A stretch of DNA of 64,000 nt from Acinetobacter pecorum. GTDB lineage: Bacteria > Pseudomonadota > Gammaproteobacteria > Pseudomonadales > Moraxellaceae. The notes beneath the pieces were generated by a model. It did no database searches. It saw nothing but the letters and a program-made list of their open reading frames with translations, and was not told the origin of the DNA. The position numbers and the translations under genes were made by a program. Of this stretch, positions 1-9,549 are shown in pieces. Within the stretch, counting starts at the first letter, position 1. The number at the start of each line of letters is the position of its first letter. The stretch lies in the NCBI RefSeq assembly GCF_014837015.1, contig NZ_JACSPT010000001.1, forward strand, positions 30,521-94,520, in the 5' to 3' direction.

Positions 1-1974
1 ATCTTTAACGAAGCCGTTGATCCAGCTGAAGCTTTGGCGGGCTTTAGCCATGAAGATTATCCAGATACTGAAAGTCAGCTTGATGCGATCCAGCACATTC
101 TGATTGATGACTGGGCACAAAATATTGCTTTAACTACCGAGCTCAAAGCAATGTTTGCCAAAACTGCCGTGCTGAAAAGTCTGGTGGCGAGTGAAGAGAA
201 AAAAGAAGTTGGCAAGAAATTCCGTGATTATTTCGATTTCTCTGAAAACCTGAACAAAGTTCCTTCACATCGTTTACTGGCCATGCTGCGTGGCCGTCAG
301 GAAAATGTCCTGGGTCTGAAAGTGGATGGCGAAGATGACGCACCATTGGCGCGTATTGAAACCGAATATAACCTGGACGCCATTCAGCCACAGTCTCGTC
401 AGGATTTCCTGAAACAGACTGCAAAGCTGTTCTGGCTAGGTAAAGTCCGTCCAAGCATCGAACATTCTTTATTGACTGAAAAACGTCTGGCTGCTGAAGC
501 AGAAGCGATGCAGGTCTTTGCTGAGAATCTGCGTCATTTGCTGCTTTCTGCGCCTGCTGGTGCTCGTACGACATTAGGTGTAGACCCTGGCATCCGTACC
601 GGTGTGAAACTGGCAGTCGTAAATGAATCAGGCGATGTTCTTGCACACAGCACCATTTATCCATTTGCACCAAAAGATGATAAAGAAGGTTCACTGGCCG
701 AGCTGGCACGTTTATGCCGCGAGTTCAATGTCGACCTGATTGCGATCGGTAATGGTACTACAAGCCGTGAAACTGAAGCGCTTGTGGCTGAAATGATGGC
801 TGCCAATAGCGACCTGAAACTGACCCGTGTGTCTGTATCGGAAGCTGGTGCATCAGTATATTCAGCATCTGAACTTGCATCACAAGAATTGCCAGATTTA
901 GACGTTTCAATTCGTGGTGCAGTTTCAATTGCACGCCGTCTGCAAGACCCTCTTGCTGAGCTGGTTAAAATCGATCCTAAATCAATCGGTGTAGGTCAGT
1001 ACCAGCATGACGTGAACCAGACTGGTCTGGCGAAAACGCTGGAAGCGGTCGTTGAAGACTGTGTGAACTCGGTGGGTGTCGATGTCAACACTGCCTCTTC
1101 TGCAATTCTGGGTTATATCGCCGGTCTGAATAAATCGATTGCCCAGCAAATTGTAGAATTCCGTAAGGAAAATGGCCGCTTTGATAACCGTCAGTCCTTG
1201 AAAAAAGTGCCACGTTTAGGTGAGCGTACTTTCGAGCAGGCTGCAGGTTTCTTACGTATTCAAAATGGTTCTGAGCCACTGGATGCTTCTGCAGTTCACC
1301 CAGAGTCTTATCCACTGGTATCTAAAATTGTCGAAGCGAAAGCAACAACGGTAAAAAACATCATTGGCAACACGGAAATCATTCGCCAGGTGAATCCTGA
1401 AGAATTTGTGGATGATAAATTTGGGCTACCTACGATTCAAGATGTATTGAGCGAACTTGAAAAACCGGGCCGTGATCCGCGTCCAGAATTCCGTACCGCC
1501 AAGTTCCGTGACGATATCACTGAAGTTGCACAATTGACTGAAGGCATGCAACTGGAAGGTGTAGTGACCAATGTGACTAACTTCGGTGCTTTTGTCGATG
1601 TCGGTGTACATCAAGACGGTTTGGTACACATTTCTGAACTGGCCAATGAATTTGTCGCTGATCCGCATAAAGTGGTGAAACCAGGTCAAATCGTGCAAGT
1701 ACGTGTTTTGAATGTGGATGCTGAACGTAATCGCGTGAATTTGTCGATGCGTCCTGAAGGTTCGGCAGTCCCAGCGAAAGCACCACGTCAGCCACGCCGT
1801 GAAAACAATGAAGCACGTGGTGAACGTAAGCCTCAAGGCAAACGTCCACAGCAAGCACGTCCGCAAGGTGATCGCCCGCATGGCAAGAAACCGCAGGCGG
1901 CTAAACCACAAGAACAAAAAATTGGTGGTTTGGGTGCATTGTTATTGCAAGCCGGGATTAAAGGTTCGAAATAA
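1..1974 (+). CDS. tex: Tex transcription accessory protein (5' end outside window)
   Basis: The frame is open from base 1, so the gene starts upstream; the first in-window start (TTG at 34) is not the real one. About 657 C-terminal residues of a family usually near 780 are present. A YqgF/RNase H-like domain begins near base 574 (LGVDPGIRTG), followed by helix-hairpin-helix repeats at about 1080-1290 (SSAILGYIAGL, LKKVPRLGERTFEQAAGFLRI). One S1 RNA-binding domain lies at about 1540-1760 (GVVTNVTNFGAFVDVG, DGLVHISEL), then a basic Pro/Gln/Arg/Lys-rich tail. Tex is a conserved cytoplasmic nucleic-acid-binding protein linked to transcription; its exact role is not settled. It is followed by a terminator at 1991-2020, so it probably ends its transcript. 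Confidence 0.96.
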   Translation: MFNEAVDPAEALAGFSHEDYPDTESQLDAIQHILIDDWAQNIALTTELKAMFAKTAVLKSLVASEEKKEVGKKFRDYFDFSENLNKVPSHRLLAMLRGRQENVLGLKVDGEDDAPLARIETEYNLDAIQPQSRQDFLKQTAKLFWLGKVRPSIEHSLLTEKRLAAEAEAMQVFAENLRHLLLSAPAGARTTLGVDPGIRTGVKLAVVNESGDVLAHSTIYPFAPKDDKEGSLAELARLCREFNVDLIAIGNGTTSRETEALVAEMMAANSDLKLTRVSVSEAGASVYSASELASQELPDLDVSIRGAVSIARRLQDPLAELVKIDPKSIGVGQYQHDVNQTGLAKTLEAVVEDCVNSVGVDVNTASSAILGYIAGLNKSIAQQIVEFRKENGRFDNRQSLKKVPRLGERTFEQAAGFLRIQNGSEPLDASAVHPESYPLVSKIVEAKATTVKNIIGNTEIIRQVNPEEFVDDKFGLPTIQDVLSELEKPGRDPRPEFRTAKFRDDITEVAQLTEGMQLEGVVTNVTNFGAFVDVGVHQDGLVHISELANEFVADPHKVVKPGQIVQVRVLNVDAERNRVNLSMRPEGSAVPAKAPRQPRRENNEARGERKPQGKRPQQARPQGDRPHGKKPQAAKPQEQKIGGLGALLLQAGIKGSK

Positions 1975-1990
1975 TCTTTAATTAACCAAT

Positions 1991-2020
1991 AAAAAAACCT
2001 CCCAATAGGAGGTTTTTTTA
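1991..2020 (+). terminator. Intrinsic terminator after tex
   Basis: AACCTCC and GGAGGTT form a 7-bp stem around a short loop, with A-runs before and a T-run after. It is symmetrical enough to serve the convergent gene at 2030-2356 as well. Confidence 0.85.
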
Positions 2021-2029
2021 TGTCTGATT

Positions 2030-2356
2030 TTATGAATTGATCATCGGCACAATCCAGCTGGTAATAATCAGTAAAATACCAAGATGCCCCAGTTTTCGTG
2101 TCACATAGACCAGCTTAGACGGTGGCTGTTCCAGTCTTTTTGCATATTCTTCCATGCTAATGCCAGACTTACCTTTACTGGTATATAAAAACACCCCCAA
2201 ATCCAGACAGATCAGGATGGTACCAATATCGGCCACCAGTTCCATCAGCTCAAATTGCTGGGTATACAGCGACATGCCGACGCTATACATCAGATAAAGA
2301 CCAAAGGCGATACAGGCATATTGCAGGACAACTAAAAACTTCTGCATAAATCTCAA
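2030..2356 (-). CDS. Small inner-membrane protein, unknown function
   Basis: A 108-residue hydrophobic protein with three likely membrane helices (about residues 8-28, 40-58 and 88-106). A charged segment with EEYAKRLEQPP lies between the second and third. No family motif is recognised. It is convergent with tex and shares its terminator. An alternative start is Met4 (MQKFLVVL). Even codon use and the membrane pattern support a real gene, but no function can be assigned. Confidence 0.7.
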   Translation of the reverse strand: MRFMQKFLVVLQYACIAFGLYLMYSVGMSLYTQQFELMELVADIGTILICLDLGVFLYTSKGKSGISMEEYAKRLEQPPSKLVYVTRKLGHLGILLIITSWIVPMINS

Positions 2357-2407
2357 CAGCTCAAAAAATTAAGGCAATTATACAAATAATCGGGCAGCTG
2401 CGGCCAA

Positions 2408-3484
2408 TTACAAGGTCTGTATCACTTCAGCAAAATTCTGCTTTTCGACCAGTTCCAGAAACTCATCTCCCAGGCGCTGGCTTTCAGCAATACATTGTTT
2501 CCAGAGCTGAATCCGCTGGGTTTGATCTAAACCTTTTAAAGTGAAGTCTTTACGGTCCGGTAAGCGACCCAAAGGCAAACTTTGCAGATATTCCTGAGAA
2601 GGAGAGATGAGCAAAGTTCGTGCCTGATTCTCCGGATTTGAGGTACGTTTAAATAACTTGTCAAACCAGCCGGGCGTGATACTGTCGGTAAAATGCGGAT
2701 ACAGCACAATGCCTTTGCTCTGGAAGGGCAGGTCTATGTGATAGTCGATCAGGCCACCATCACGGTAATAGCCCTGCGGTGCATCCGGGATATTATTCAC
2801 CGCTGCCATCACACCCGGAATGGAGGCAGAAGCCATCAGCCAGGACAACACACTTTGCTCGGTCAGGGGATGGTAATGCGTAGTGAAGCCATCATCGGTA
2901 ATTTTAAACTGTTCACCGATATTCGGCTGGCTGATGACCCGCTGCATGAAATGCCGGCTATGTTTGCGCGCCACTGCTGTGGTTCCGACAATTCCCGCTA
3001 CAGAAGCCAGTAATGGTAAAGCTTTATCACTCTGGAAAATATGCTGGGCCTTGATCGACAAAACTGTCAGATGGTAATCAGGATGATTAACCAGATCAGT
3101 TTCCTTACCCTGGACCAGATCCAGCAGCATGCCACGGCAAACTTCGCTGACCTCTTGGCGGGTCATTTTTTTATGAAAATAAAGGTTTGTATACAGCTCA
3201 CCCAAGCGTTCGGTTCCCTGTTGAGCTCCATGTGCGGCAATACTGGCAAAACGCCAGCTACCAATGGATGAGCCCACCAAAGTTCTACGCTGAGGAGCAC
3301 GTGAAAAAAACTCGCCAAAAATGGCCTGATCCAGTCCTTGAATACCGATGCCTTTGGGGCCGCCTGCCGCACCTGGCACAATATCGACCTGTTCGGGTTG
3401 CAAACCTTGTTCCAGAATCAGCTCACGTGCCAGATGTCCGGCCCGGATTCTCAGGGCAGGCGCATGTTTTTGTAAAATCTGCAT
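2408..3484 (-). CDS. Patatin-like phospholipase family protein
   Basis: 358 residues with the patatin-type Ser-Asp dyad. There is a glycine-rich oxyanion segment at 38-45 (GAAGGPKG), a nucleophile elbow GSSIG at 71-75 (Ser73), and a DGG motif at 242-244 (RDGGLIDYHIDLPF). These families hydrolyse acyl esters of lipids; the substrate here is unknown. No signal peptide is visible, so it is probably cytoplasmic or peripheral to the membrane. It is a single gene upstream of the small membrane protein on the same strand, with only about 50 bases between them. Confidence 0.85.
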   Translation of the reverse strand: MQILQKHAPALRIRAGHLARELILEQGLQPEQVDIVPGAAGGPKGIGIQGLDQAIFGEFFSRAPQRRTLVGSSIGSWRFASIAAHGAQQGTERLGELYTNLYFHKKMTRQEVSEVCRGMLLDLVQGKETDLVNHPDYHLTVLSIKAQHIFQSDKALPLLASVAGIVGTTAVARKHSRHFMQRVISQPNIGEQFKITDDGFTTHYHPLTEQSVLSWLMASASIPGVMAAVNNIPDAPQGYYRDGGLIDYHIDLPFQSKGIVLYPHFTDSITPGWFDKLFKRTSNPENQARTLLISPSQEYLQSLPLGRLPDRKDFTLKGLDQTQRIQLWKQCIAESQRLGDEFLELVEKQNFAEVIQTL

Positions 3485-3595
3485 AGAGGTTCAACCCATA
3501 TTCGATCAGTGAGGCTTATTTTAAGCCTCTGCTTACCAGACCCAATGGCAAGATGTGCCCGAAGGTGACTTTGCAGTCATGCTATGTCCAGAAAA

Positions 3596-3626
3596 CAAAA
3601 AACCTGAACAGTGTCAGGTTTTTTTA
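3596..3626 (-). terminator. Terminator of the ubiE-ubiJ-ubiB operon
   Basis: AACCTGA and TCAGGTT form a 7-bp stem flanked by A and T runs, 12 bases past the ubiB stop codon. It could act in both directions. Confidence 0.8.
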
Positions 3627-3638
3627 AAGCTCATTTAG

Positions 3639-5258
3639 TTATTTCGCAATCCGCCAGACTGCCAGAACGCTTGCCAACGCAATCAGAATGACTGAGACAA
3701 ACCAGGGTGAAATAATTGCAATTGAAAGCAGAATCGCCATGATACTGCCAAACATCCAGCTGCGTTTCTGCTGATGTTCCATTTGCAGACGCATGCTTTG
3801 CAGTTCATTGAGCTGTTTGGCATGCCAGGCCGACTGGTTTTTCAGACCATTCAGGCTGTCGATCATCAGGGTGGGTAAATCCTGCGCCCCTAACAGTAGA
3901 TCCGGGATTTTCTGTCCCAGTTCTTTCAGGTTCTTTTGTGGATTTACCTGAGCCTTGATCCAGTCCGTCAGAATCGGTTTGGCCAGACTCCAGATATCCA
4001 GTTCTGGATAAAGATCCGTACCCAAACCTTCCACATGAACCAGCGTTTTCAGTAACAGCATCAGTTGTGGAGGAATTTCCAGGTGGAAACGACGGGCAAT
4101 ATCCATGACCTGAATCAGAATACCGGCAAAGTCCAGCTCATGCATCGGTTTGGAGACCATTGGGCCAACAGTACGACGCATTTCGCGGGCCAAGGCATCC
4201 TGATCGGTACCTGGTGGAATCCAGCCTGCCTGATGCACAATCTGGATCAGCTGCATAAAGTCACTGTTCATGACCGCCAGCAGCATACGCGCCACAGTCA
4301 TCTGGTCATGCTTGGACAGTTCACCCATAATCGCGCAGTCCAGCGCAATAAAGCGCGGATTGGCCGGATTGATGGTTTCCACAAAGACATTGCCTGGATG
4401 CATGTCGGCATGGAAGAAGTTGTCACGGAACACTTGGGTAAAGAAAATGGTCAGACCTTTACGCGCCAGATCAGCACGGTCCATGCCCAGTTCATCAAAG
4501 GTGGCAATATCTGAAATCGGCACACCGGTAATCCGTTCTGCGACCAGTACATCCTTGCTGTCCATATAGACTTCAGGCACATACATCATGCTGGAGCCGG
4601 TGAAGTAATGACGCATCCGGCGGGTATTATCGGCTTCCAGCGTCAGGTCCAGCTCGTTCAGAATAATCTGTCGATAGTCCTGAATGATCTCCGACAAATG
4701 TAGGGCACGTGCTGCTTCCAGACGCTTTTCCAGAAAATCACCCAGCCAGTTCAAAATCTCAAAATCCTGCAAGATCTGCTGGCGAATATTCGGGCGGGTG
4801 ACTTTGACCACGACTTCCCGGCCATCATGCAGTGCTGCGGTATGTACCTGCGCAATTGAAGCAGCTGCCAGAGGCTGGGCATCAAAACGGGCAAACAGGG
4901 TATTTACATCGGCCTTTAACGATTCCTGAATACGCATTTTGGCGACGTCGTTGTCAAAGGGCTTGACCTGGTCTTGCAATAACACCAGCTGCTGTAAAAC
5001 TTCAGGTGGAATCAGGTCACGACGGGTCGAAAGCAATTGCCCCAGCTTGATCGCCAGTGGCCCCATTTCCTCTAAAGCTTCTTTAAGCTTGAGTGGATTT
5101 TTACGCTCACGGCTAGACCAGGCTGCCGGGTGCATACGAATCAGGGACAGGACATGACGGCTTTTTTCAGGGAGTTCTTCCGCAGGAAACAACGTGTCGA
5201 GTCGATAATGCGCGGCAATGCGCCAGAGTTCGAGTAAACGTGAAACATGCGGAATCAT
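3639..5258 (-). CDS. ubiB: UbiB, ABC1/ADCK-type atypical kinase for ubiquinone synthesis
   Basis: 539 residues, the usual UbiB length. The family's KxGQ motif is KLGQ at 71-74, the Ala-rich loop AAASIAQVH lies near 131-139, a VVVKV lysine near 152, and HADMHPGN is the catalytic/metal loop. Two closely spaced hydrophobic helices at the C-terminus (about 503-537) anchor it in the inner membrane, as in known UbiB. UbiB supports ubiquinone biosynthesis, probably by ATP-dependent handling of lipid intermediates. It is the last gene of ubiE-ubiJ-ubiB, 12 bases after ubiJ. Confidence 0.96.
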   Translation of the reverse strand: MIPHVSRLLELWRIAAHYRLDTLFPAEELPEKSRHVLSLIRMHPAAWSSRERKNPLKLKEALEEMGPLAIKLGQLLSTRRDLIPPEVLQQLVLLQDQVKPFDNDVAKMRIQESLKADVNTLFARFDAQPLAAASIAQVHTAALHDGREVVVKVTRPNIRQQILQDFEILNWLGDFLEKRLEAARALHLSEIIQDYRQIILNELDLTLEADNTRRMRHYFTGSSMMYVPEVYMDSKDVLVAERITGVPISDIATFDELGMDRADLARKGLTIFFTQVFRDNFFHADMHPGNVFVETINPANPRFIALDCAIMGELSKHDQMTVARMLLAVMNSDFMQLIQIVHQAGWIPPGTDQDALAREMRRTVGPMVSKPMHELDFAGILIQVMDIARRFHLEIPPQLMLLLKTLVHVEGLGTDLYPELDIWSLAKPILTDWIKAQVNPQKNLKELGQKIPDLLLGAQDLPTLMIDSLNGLKNQSAWHAKQLNELQSMRLQMEHQQKRSWMFGSIMAILLSIAIISPWFVSVILIALASVLAVWRIAK

Positions 5259-5270
5259 AAAGTGGTGTAC

Positions 5271-5948
5271 CTAGTTCTGAGTTGAATCTTGCTGATTTTC
5301 AATCTGGGCCTGAAGCTGATGGATTTTGGCTTCGACACGGTCTAAATTCTGGTTCAGGATACGGGTATCCTGATTCAGGTCATCCATTTGCCAGCGTGGA
5401 GCAAACAGGCCACTGTCTTCTTTCAGGGCATCTTCGACAAAAAATAACTGGCTTTGCAACGTACGCTTCAAATATTTTGGCGCAAGTTGCAATTTGCCGA
5501 TTTCATGTGCCAGCGCAGGGCCAATCCAGGGGCTTAAATGCGTTGCCAGATCAGGTTCAGCCTGCTGCATGATGCGCTGGATCTCTTGCAAGAGCTTATA
5601 GTCGCCTTGCAGTGGAATATTACCGACTTCGTCAGCAAGCAGCAGCTTGAGCAGTTCTACGACATTGCTGACCTGTAAAGTCGCTGTTGCTTCAGAAATC
5701 TGCGCACTGTTCGCTTCATAAGGCCGCTGTTCGAAGATGGAAGATACTTCAGAATGACCGGTTGCGGTCGGTTCCAGACGAACCTTGCCGTCATCGAAAA
5801 AGACATCGACTGACAGTTGCGGTGAGGCGATCACCACCCGCAACATTTTACCGGCCAAGGCATTGAGCTGAATACGGGTAATTGCATCCAGATCAATCAC
5901 ATGATGAATCACGCGTTCAATAGTACCTAGGGCGAGAATTGACCACAT
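5271..5948 (-). CDS. ubiJ: UbiJ, SCP2-domain ubiquinone biosynthesis accessory factor
   Basis: 225 residues between ubiE and ubiB, the standard place for ubiJ. The N-terminal part fits an SCP2 sterol-carrier fold (LARLEPTATG-like strand pattern, residues about 30-110). The C-terminus is a predicted coiled coil (LNQDTRILNQNLDRVEAKIHQL). UbiJ helps assemble the soluble complex that modifies the ubiquinone ring. The call rests on position and fold pattern more than on strict motifs. It lies 12 bases after ubiE. Confidence 0.88.
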   Translation of the reverse strand: MWSILALGTIERVIHHVIDLDAITRIQLNALAGKMLRVVIASPQLSVDVFFDDGKVRLEPTATGHSEVSSIFEQRPYEANSAQISEATATLQVSNVVELLKLLLADEVGNIPLQGDYKLLQEIQRIMQQAEPDLATHLSPWIGPALAHEIGKLQLAPKYLKRTLQSQLFFVEDALKEDSGLFAPRWQMDDLNQDTRILNQNLDRVEAKIHQLQAQIENQQDSTQN

Positions 5949-5960
5949 TGGCTAAGGCCC

Positions 5961-6905
5961 TTAAAGCTTGAAGCCACGGTGAACGGCAACAATACCACCA
6001 GTCAGGTTGTGGTAGTCACAGTTCTGGAAGCCGGCATTTTCCATCATGCCTTTCAGGGTGCGCTGATCTGGATGCATACGGATCGATTCAGCCAGATATT
6101 TATAGCTTTCTGAATCATTGGCAATGATTTTACCCATGATTGGTAGCGCGGTGAACGAATACAGGTCATACAGTTTCGAAAATGGTTCAAACACCGGTTT
6201 AGAAAATTCCAGAATTAGCAAACGGCCGCCTGGCTTAAGCACACGGTACATTGCAGCCAGTGCCGCATCTTTATCTGTTACGTTACGCAGGCCAAAAGAA
6301 ATCGTCACCAGGTCAAAGCTGTTGTCGGCGAACGGTTCTAAAGTTTCAGCATTGGCCAGGACGAAGTCGACATTGGTGCAACCTGCATCGATCAGACGGT
6401 CACGACCAACATTGAGCATTGATTCGTTGATGTCAGATAACACCACATGACCGGTTGGGCCGACTTCACGGCTAAATACTTTTGCCAGGTCACCCGTACC
6501 CCCTGCGATATCCAGCACATGCTGGCCACGGCGCACACCTGACATGTTAATCGCAAAACGTTTCCATAGGCGGTGAATACCAAAAGACATCAGGTCATTC
6601 ATGATGTCATATTTGCTGGCGACCGAATGGAACACTTCAGCCACTTTCTGGGCTTTTTCATCGCTGTTTACGGTCTGGTAGCCAAAATGCGTGGTAGTTC
6701 CGACATTGCCGGTATTGGCACCGCGTGGCAGGTTATATTTAGGGATAGTGCCCGTCACAGGCGTATCGGTCAGGCGTTGTTCTAGAGATTGTTGCTGACC
6801 TTGTGGAGCACCTTGTGGAAGCGGAGTGGTTAAGAATGGGCTCACTTTGTCTGTCTGTTGTGCCGACTCGGGTGTAGGGGTAGGCGTTGTATTTTCATTT
6901 GACAT
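5961..6905 (-). CDS. ubiE: UbiE, C-methyltransferase of ubiquinone/menaquinone synthesis
   Basis: Class I SAM-dependent methyltransferase with the UbiE pattern: [18 protein letters not shown], motif [12 protein letters not shown], the LRNVTD segment and [15 protein letters not shown]. It methylates the benzoquinol ring in ubiquinone synthesis. The ATG at 6905 is chosen over one 18 bases upstream because AGGAG lies 8 bases before it. That gives 314 residues against about 250 in Escherichia coli. The extra N-terminal segment of roughly 60 residues is rich in Pro, Thr and Gln. First gene of the ubiE-ubiJ-ubiB operon. Confidence 0.95.
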   Translation of the reverse strand: MSNENTTPTPTPESAQQTDKVSPFLTTPLPQGAPQGQQQSLEQRLTDTPVTGTIPKYNLPRGANTGNVGTTTHFGYQTVNSDEKAQKVAEVFHSVASKYDIMNDLMSFGIHRLWKRFAINMSGVRRGQHVLDIAGGTGDLAKVFSREVGPTGHVVLSDINESMLNVGRDRLIDAGCTNVDFVLANAETLEPFADNSFDLVTISFGLRNVTDKDAALAAMYRVLKPGGRLLILEFSKPVFEPFSKLYDLYSFTALPIMGKIIANDSESYKYLAESIRMHPDQRTLKGMMENAGFQNCDYHNLTGGIVAVHRGFKL

Positions 6906-7165
6906 TGGAGTCACTCCTAACATATCAATCGGGTTAATCTTGCATTGTCTGCATAATGACAGATTCTTGGATGTTATTCAGCAGTCATGATGCAATTGTT
7001 ATGAATAATATACAGAAAAATAGGAATGTGGGCGGAAATCTTCATGGCCAGTGATCGAATAATTCATATGATTTGTCACTTGCGCTGTCCTGCCACAAAA
7101 ACCTGAAAATATCAGGATCAGACAGGACGGTGAATAGCATCCATTGTAGATCAGCAAAGAAGCTA

Positions 7166-7870
7166 TTATTGGAAGGGTAATGGATCGCCTGAATGTACCT
7201 TGTCAATGATACCGCGTTCGATTGCAGTAAAATCGGTTACAAATTTTTCTGCCGACTTTAACGGTTTCATAGCCTGAAATCCGTCCTGCATAAACTCATA
7301 CATCACCTGAAAATGATACTTGTTGGCCGCGCTTTTACACATTTTAAAGGCAGTATAGACCACAAAAGAACGCATATATTTATCCAGGCTGACCCCTAGC
7401 TGGTCCAGTAGAGCCAGCTGTTTTAAGCGTGCTTCACCCTGATCCAGTTTCAGGTAGGTCAGGCGCATCATTTCATCAGTTAATGCTGTGTGGGCTGGGT
7501 AATCCTTTAGCAGCTGAATCGCGACCTGTTCGTCCAGCTGCACCGCCAGGATCGCCAGTTCTACGCCTGAAGTTCCAGTTTTAATTGCATTTTCTGGAAT
7601 AATTTTTTCTGCCTTGTGTGCATATTTCATCAGCCGTGCAATCTGTTCAGCCAGTGCATCAAAGTCTGAGCCACCATAAAGCCGGTTCAGGAAATATTCT
7701 GCCATCAGCTGATTGTTTTTTTCAGAAAAATGCTGCTGATGGGTACGCTGCATTCGTGCTTTCTGCCATGCCTGTACATCCTGTAAACGGCTTAAAATTT
7801 CAGGCTGAGTGTGATACTTGAGCTGATAATATTGTTCTAAAAGTTCATCTAATCGGGCAAGTTTGGACAT
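7166..7870 (-). CDS. Conserved protein of unknown function, possibly the FFLEELY-motif family
   Basis: 234 residues, mostly alpha-helical by sequence, without signal peptide or membrane helix. The segment YFLNRLYGG near residue 60 resembles the FFLEELY motif for which an Acinetobacter family is named; this link is from memory and tentative. No catalytic motif is seen. It is transcribed alone, away from pap. The intergenic region on its far side carries a weak CCTGA/TCAGG hairpin near 7097-7115. Confidence 0.75.
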   Translation of the reverse strand: MSKLARLDELLEQYYQLKYHTQPEILSRLQDVQAWQKARMQRTHQQHFSEKNNQLMAEYFLNRLYGGSDFDALAEQIARLMKYAHKAEKIIPENAIKTGTSGVELAILAVQLDEQVAIQLLKDYPAHTALTDEMMRLTYLKLDQGEARLKQLALLDQLGVSLDKYMRSFVVYTAFKMCKSAANKYHFQVMYEFMQDGFQAMKPLKSAEKFVTDFTAIERGIIDKVHSGDPLPFQ

Positions 7871-8083
7871 GAATTTTTCAAATATGATTTTTGCGATGTC
7901 AGAATCTTAGAGGGTGTGGCTCAATCTCGCTATGACAAATTGGTCAATGATTACTTATTTGAATGTCAATTTGTTGTTTAAACAGGCAATCTAATCGTGT
8001 GAAAAACGTTGCCAACGCTATTTTTGGCCCAAAGCTCCTCGCTATACTGCAACAAGAATAAAAGATAAAGGTTGAAGATACAG

Positions 8084-9496
8084 ATGGAACAACCACAATT
8101 CCAGTTAATGGATGAAGATCAGTTATCGGCCGAGCTAATTGATGCCCAATACGATTTAAGAAAAACGCGCGGCCAGAAAAATGCTAAAAGTCTGCTTATT
8201 CTGGTCAATGGTATCGAGTTGGCTGGCAAGGGCGAAGCGGTCAAACAGTTGCGTGAATGGGTCGATCCACGTTATCTGAGGGTGAAGGCCGATGAACCAC
8301 AAGCGGTCAGTCCCAAACAGGTGTTCTGGCAGCCTTATGCGCAATTTATTCCAGCCGAAGGGCAGATCGTCGTGCTGTTTGGCAACTGGTATACCGATTT
8401 ACTTAACAGTGCAATGCGGGTATCTGACCCAATTAATGAAGCACAGTTTAATGAATACCTGAAAGAAATGCAGGACTTTGAGCAGGATCTGAAAAATAAC
8501 CATGTGGATGTAGTCAAGGTCTGGTTCAATCTGTCATGGAAGGACCTGCAAAAACGTTTGAAGGCCATGGACCCAAGTGAAACCCACTGGCATCAAATGC
8601 AGGGGGTAGACTGGCGGAACAGAAAACAGTACGAGAACTTGCAGCGTTTGCGGCAGCGCTTTACTGAGGACTGGTTTGTTATTGACAGCAAAAATGAAAA
8701 ATGGCGCGACCAGCAATTTGCCCAGTACGTTCTGAATGCGATGGAAAACTGTCCCGAACATCGAGTCAGAGCCAGCGGGAAATGGAAACAGGCCAAGATT
8801 CCCGAGCAGTTGAAACATCCTGCCAATACGCGGGCTGCACCAGAAGAATATAAACCGGAACTGAAAAAGTTAAGCGCTAAGGTTGCCCAAGCCATGCGTT
8901 CCGATCCGCGTAATGTGGTAATTCTGTTTGAAGGCATGGATGCTGCGGGGAAGGGGGGAGCCATCAAGCGCATTGTCAAGAAACTTGATCCGCGTGAATA
9001 TGAAATTTACAGTATTTCGGCACCAGAAACATATGAACATAGCCATCCCTATTTATGGCGCTTCTGGACCAAACTGCAAACCGATGATGACATCTGTATT
9101 TTTGACCGTTCCTGGTACGGGCGGGTCCTGGTCGAGCGGGTCGAGAGGCTGATCAGTGCGGCAGAATGGCAGCGTGCCTATGGAGAAATTAACCGTTTTG
9201 AGCAGAGCCTGGTCAAGCATCAAACCGTTATCGTAAAAATCTGGTTGGCGATCTCCAAAGATGAACAGGCAGTACGTTTCAAGGCACGTGAAGAAACACC
9301 GCATAAACGTTTTAAAATTACCGACGAAGACTGGCGAAACCGGGCACGTTGGGATGATTATCTAAAAGCAGCAGCGGACGTGTTTGAACGTACCTCAACC
9401 GATTATGCGCCTTGGCATATTATTGCCACCGATGATAAAAATACCGCACGGGTCGAAGTGTTAAAGGTCATTTTAAAACAGCTTCAGGCAGAATAA
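8084..9496 (+). CDS. pap: Polyphosphate:AMP phosphotransferase (class II PPK2)
   Basis: About 470 residues made of two PPK2 domains. The N-terminal half has GIELAGKGE near 43-51. The C-terminal half has a full Walker A (GMDAAGKGG, about 282-290) and a lid/Walker B-type FDRSWYGR near 340. The N-terminal copy shows only FGNWY where DRSWY is expected, so the second domain is probably the catalytic one, as known for class II enzymes. It transfers phosphate from polyphosphate to AMP, making ADP. Length and motifs agree with the Acinetobacter johnsonii enzyme. ATG at 8084 is preferred to an in-frame TTG at 8072. Confidence 0.94.
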   Translation: MEQPQFQLMDEDQLSAELIDAQYDLRKTRGQKNAKSLLILVNGIELAGKGEAVKQLREWVDPRYLRVKADEPQAVSPKQVFWQPYAQFIPAEGQIVVLFGNWYTDLLNSAMRVSDPINEAQFNEYLKEMQDFEQDLKNNHVDVVKVWFNLSWKDLQKRLKAMDPSETHWHQMQGVDWRNRKQYENLQRLRQRFTEDWFVIDSKNEKWRDQQFAQYVLNAMENCPEHRVRASGKWKQAKIPEQLKHPANTRAAPEEYKPELKKLSAKVAQAMRSDPRNVVILFEGMDAAGKGGAIKRIVKKLDPREYEIYSISAPETYEHSHPYLWRFWTKLQTDDDICIFDRSWYGRVLVERVERLISAAEWQRAYGEINRFEQSLVKHQTVIVKIWLAISKDEQAVRFKAREETPHKRFKITDEDWRNRARWDDYLKAAADVFERTSTDYAPWHIIATDDKNTARVEVLKVILKQLQAE

Positions 9497-9549
9497 ATCT
9501 GCCTGAAGTAAAGGAAAGCAATTGTCTAAAATATTCAGCTTGCGCAGGA

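Noticed and set aside
1426..1917. Long minus-strand frame inside tex
   Set aside because: It lies wholly opposite the conserved S1 region of tex and has odd composition; it is a shadow of the real gene.
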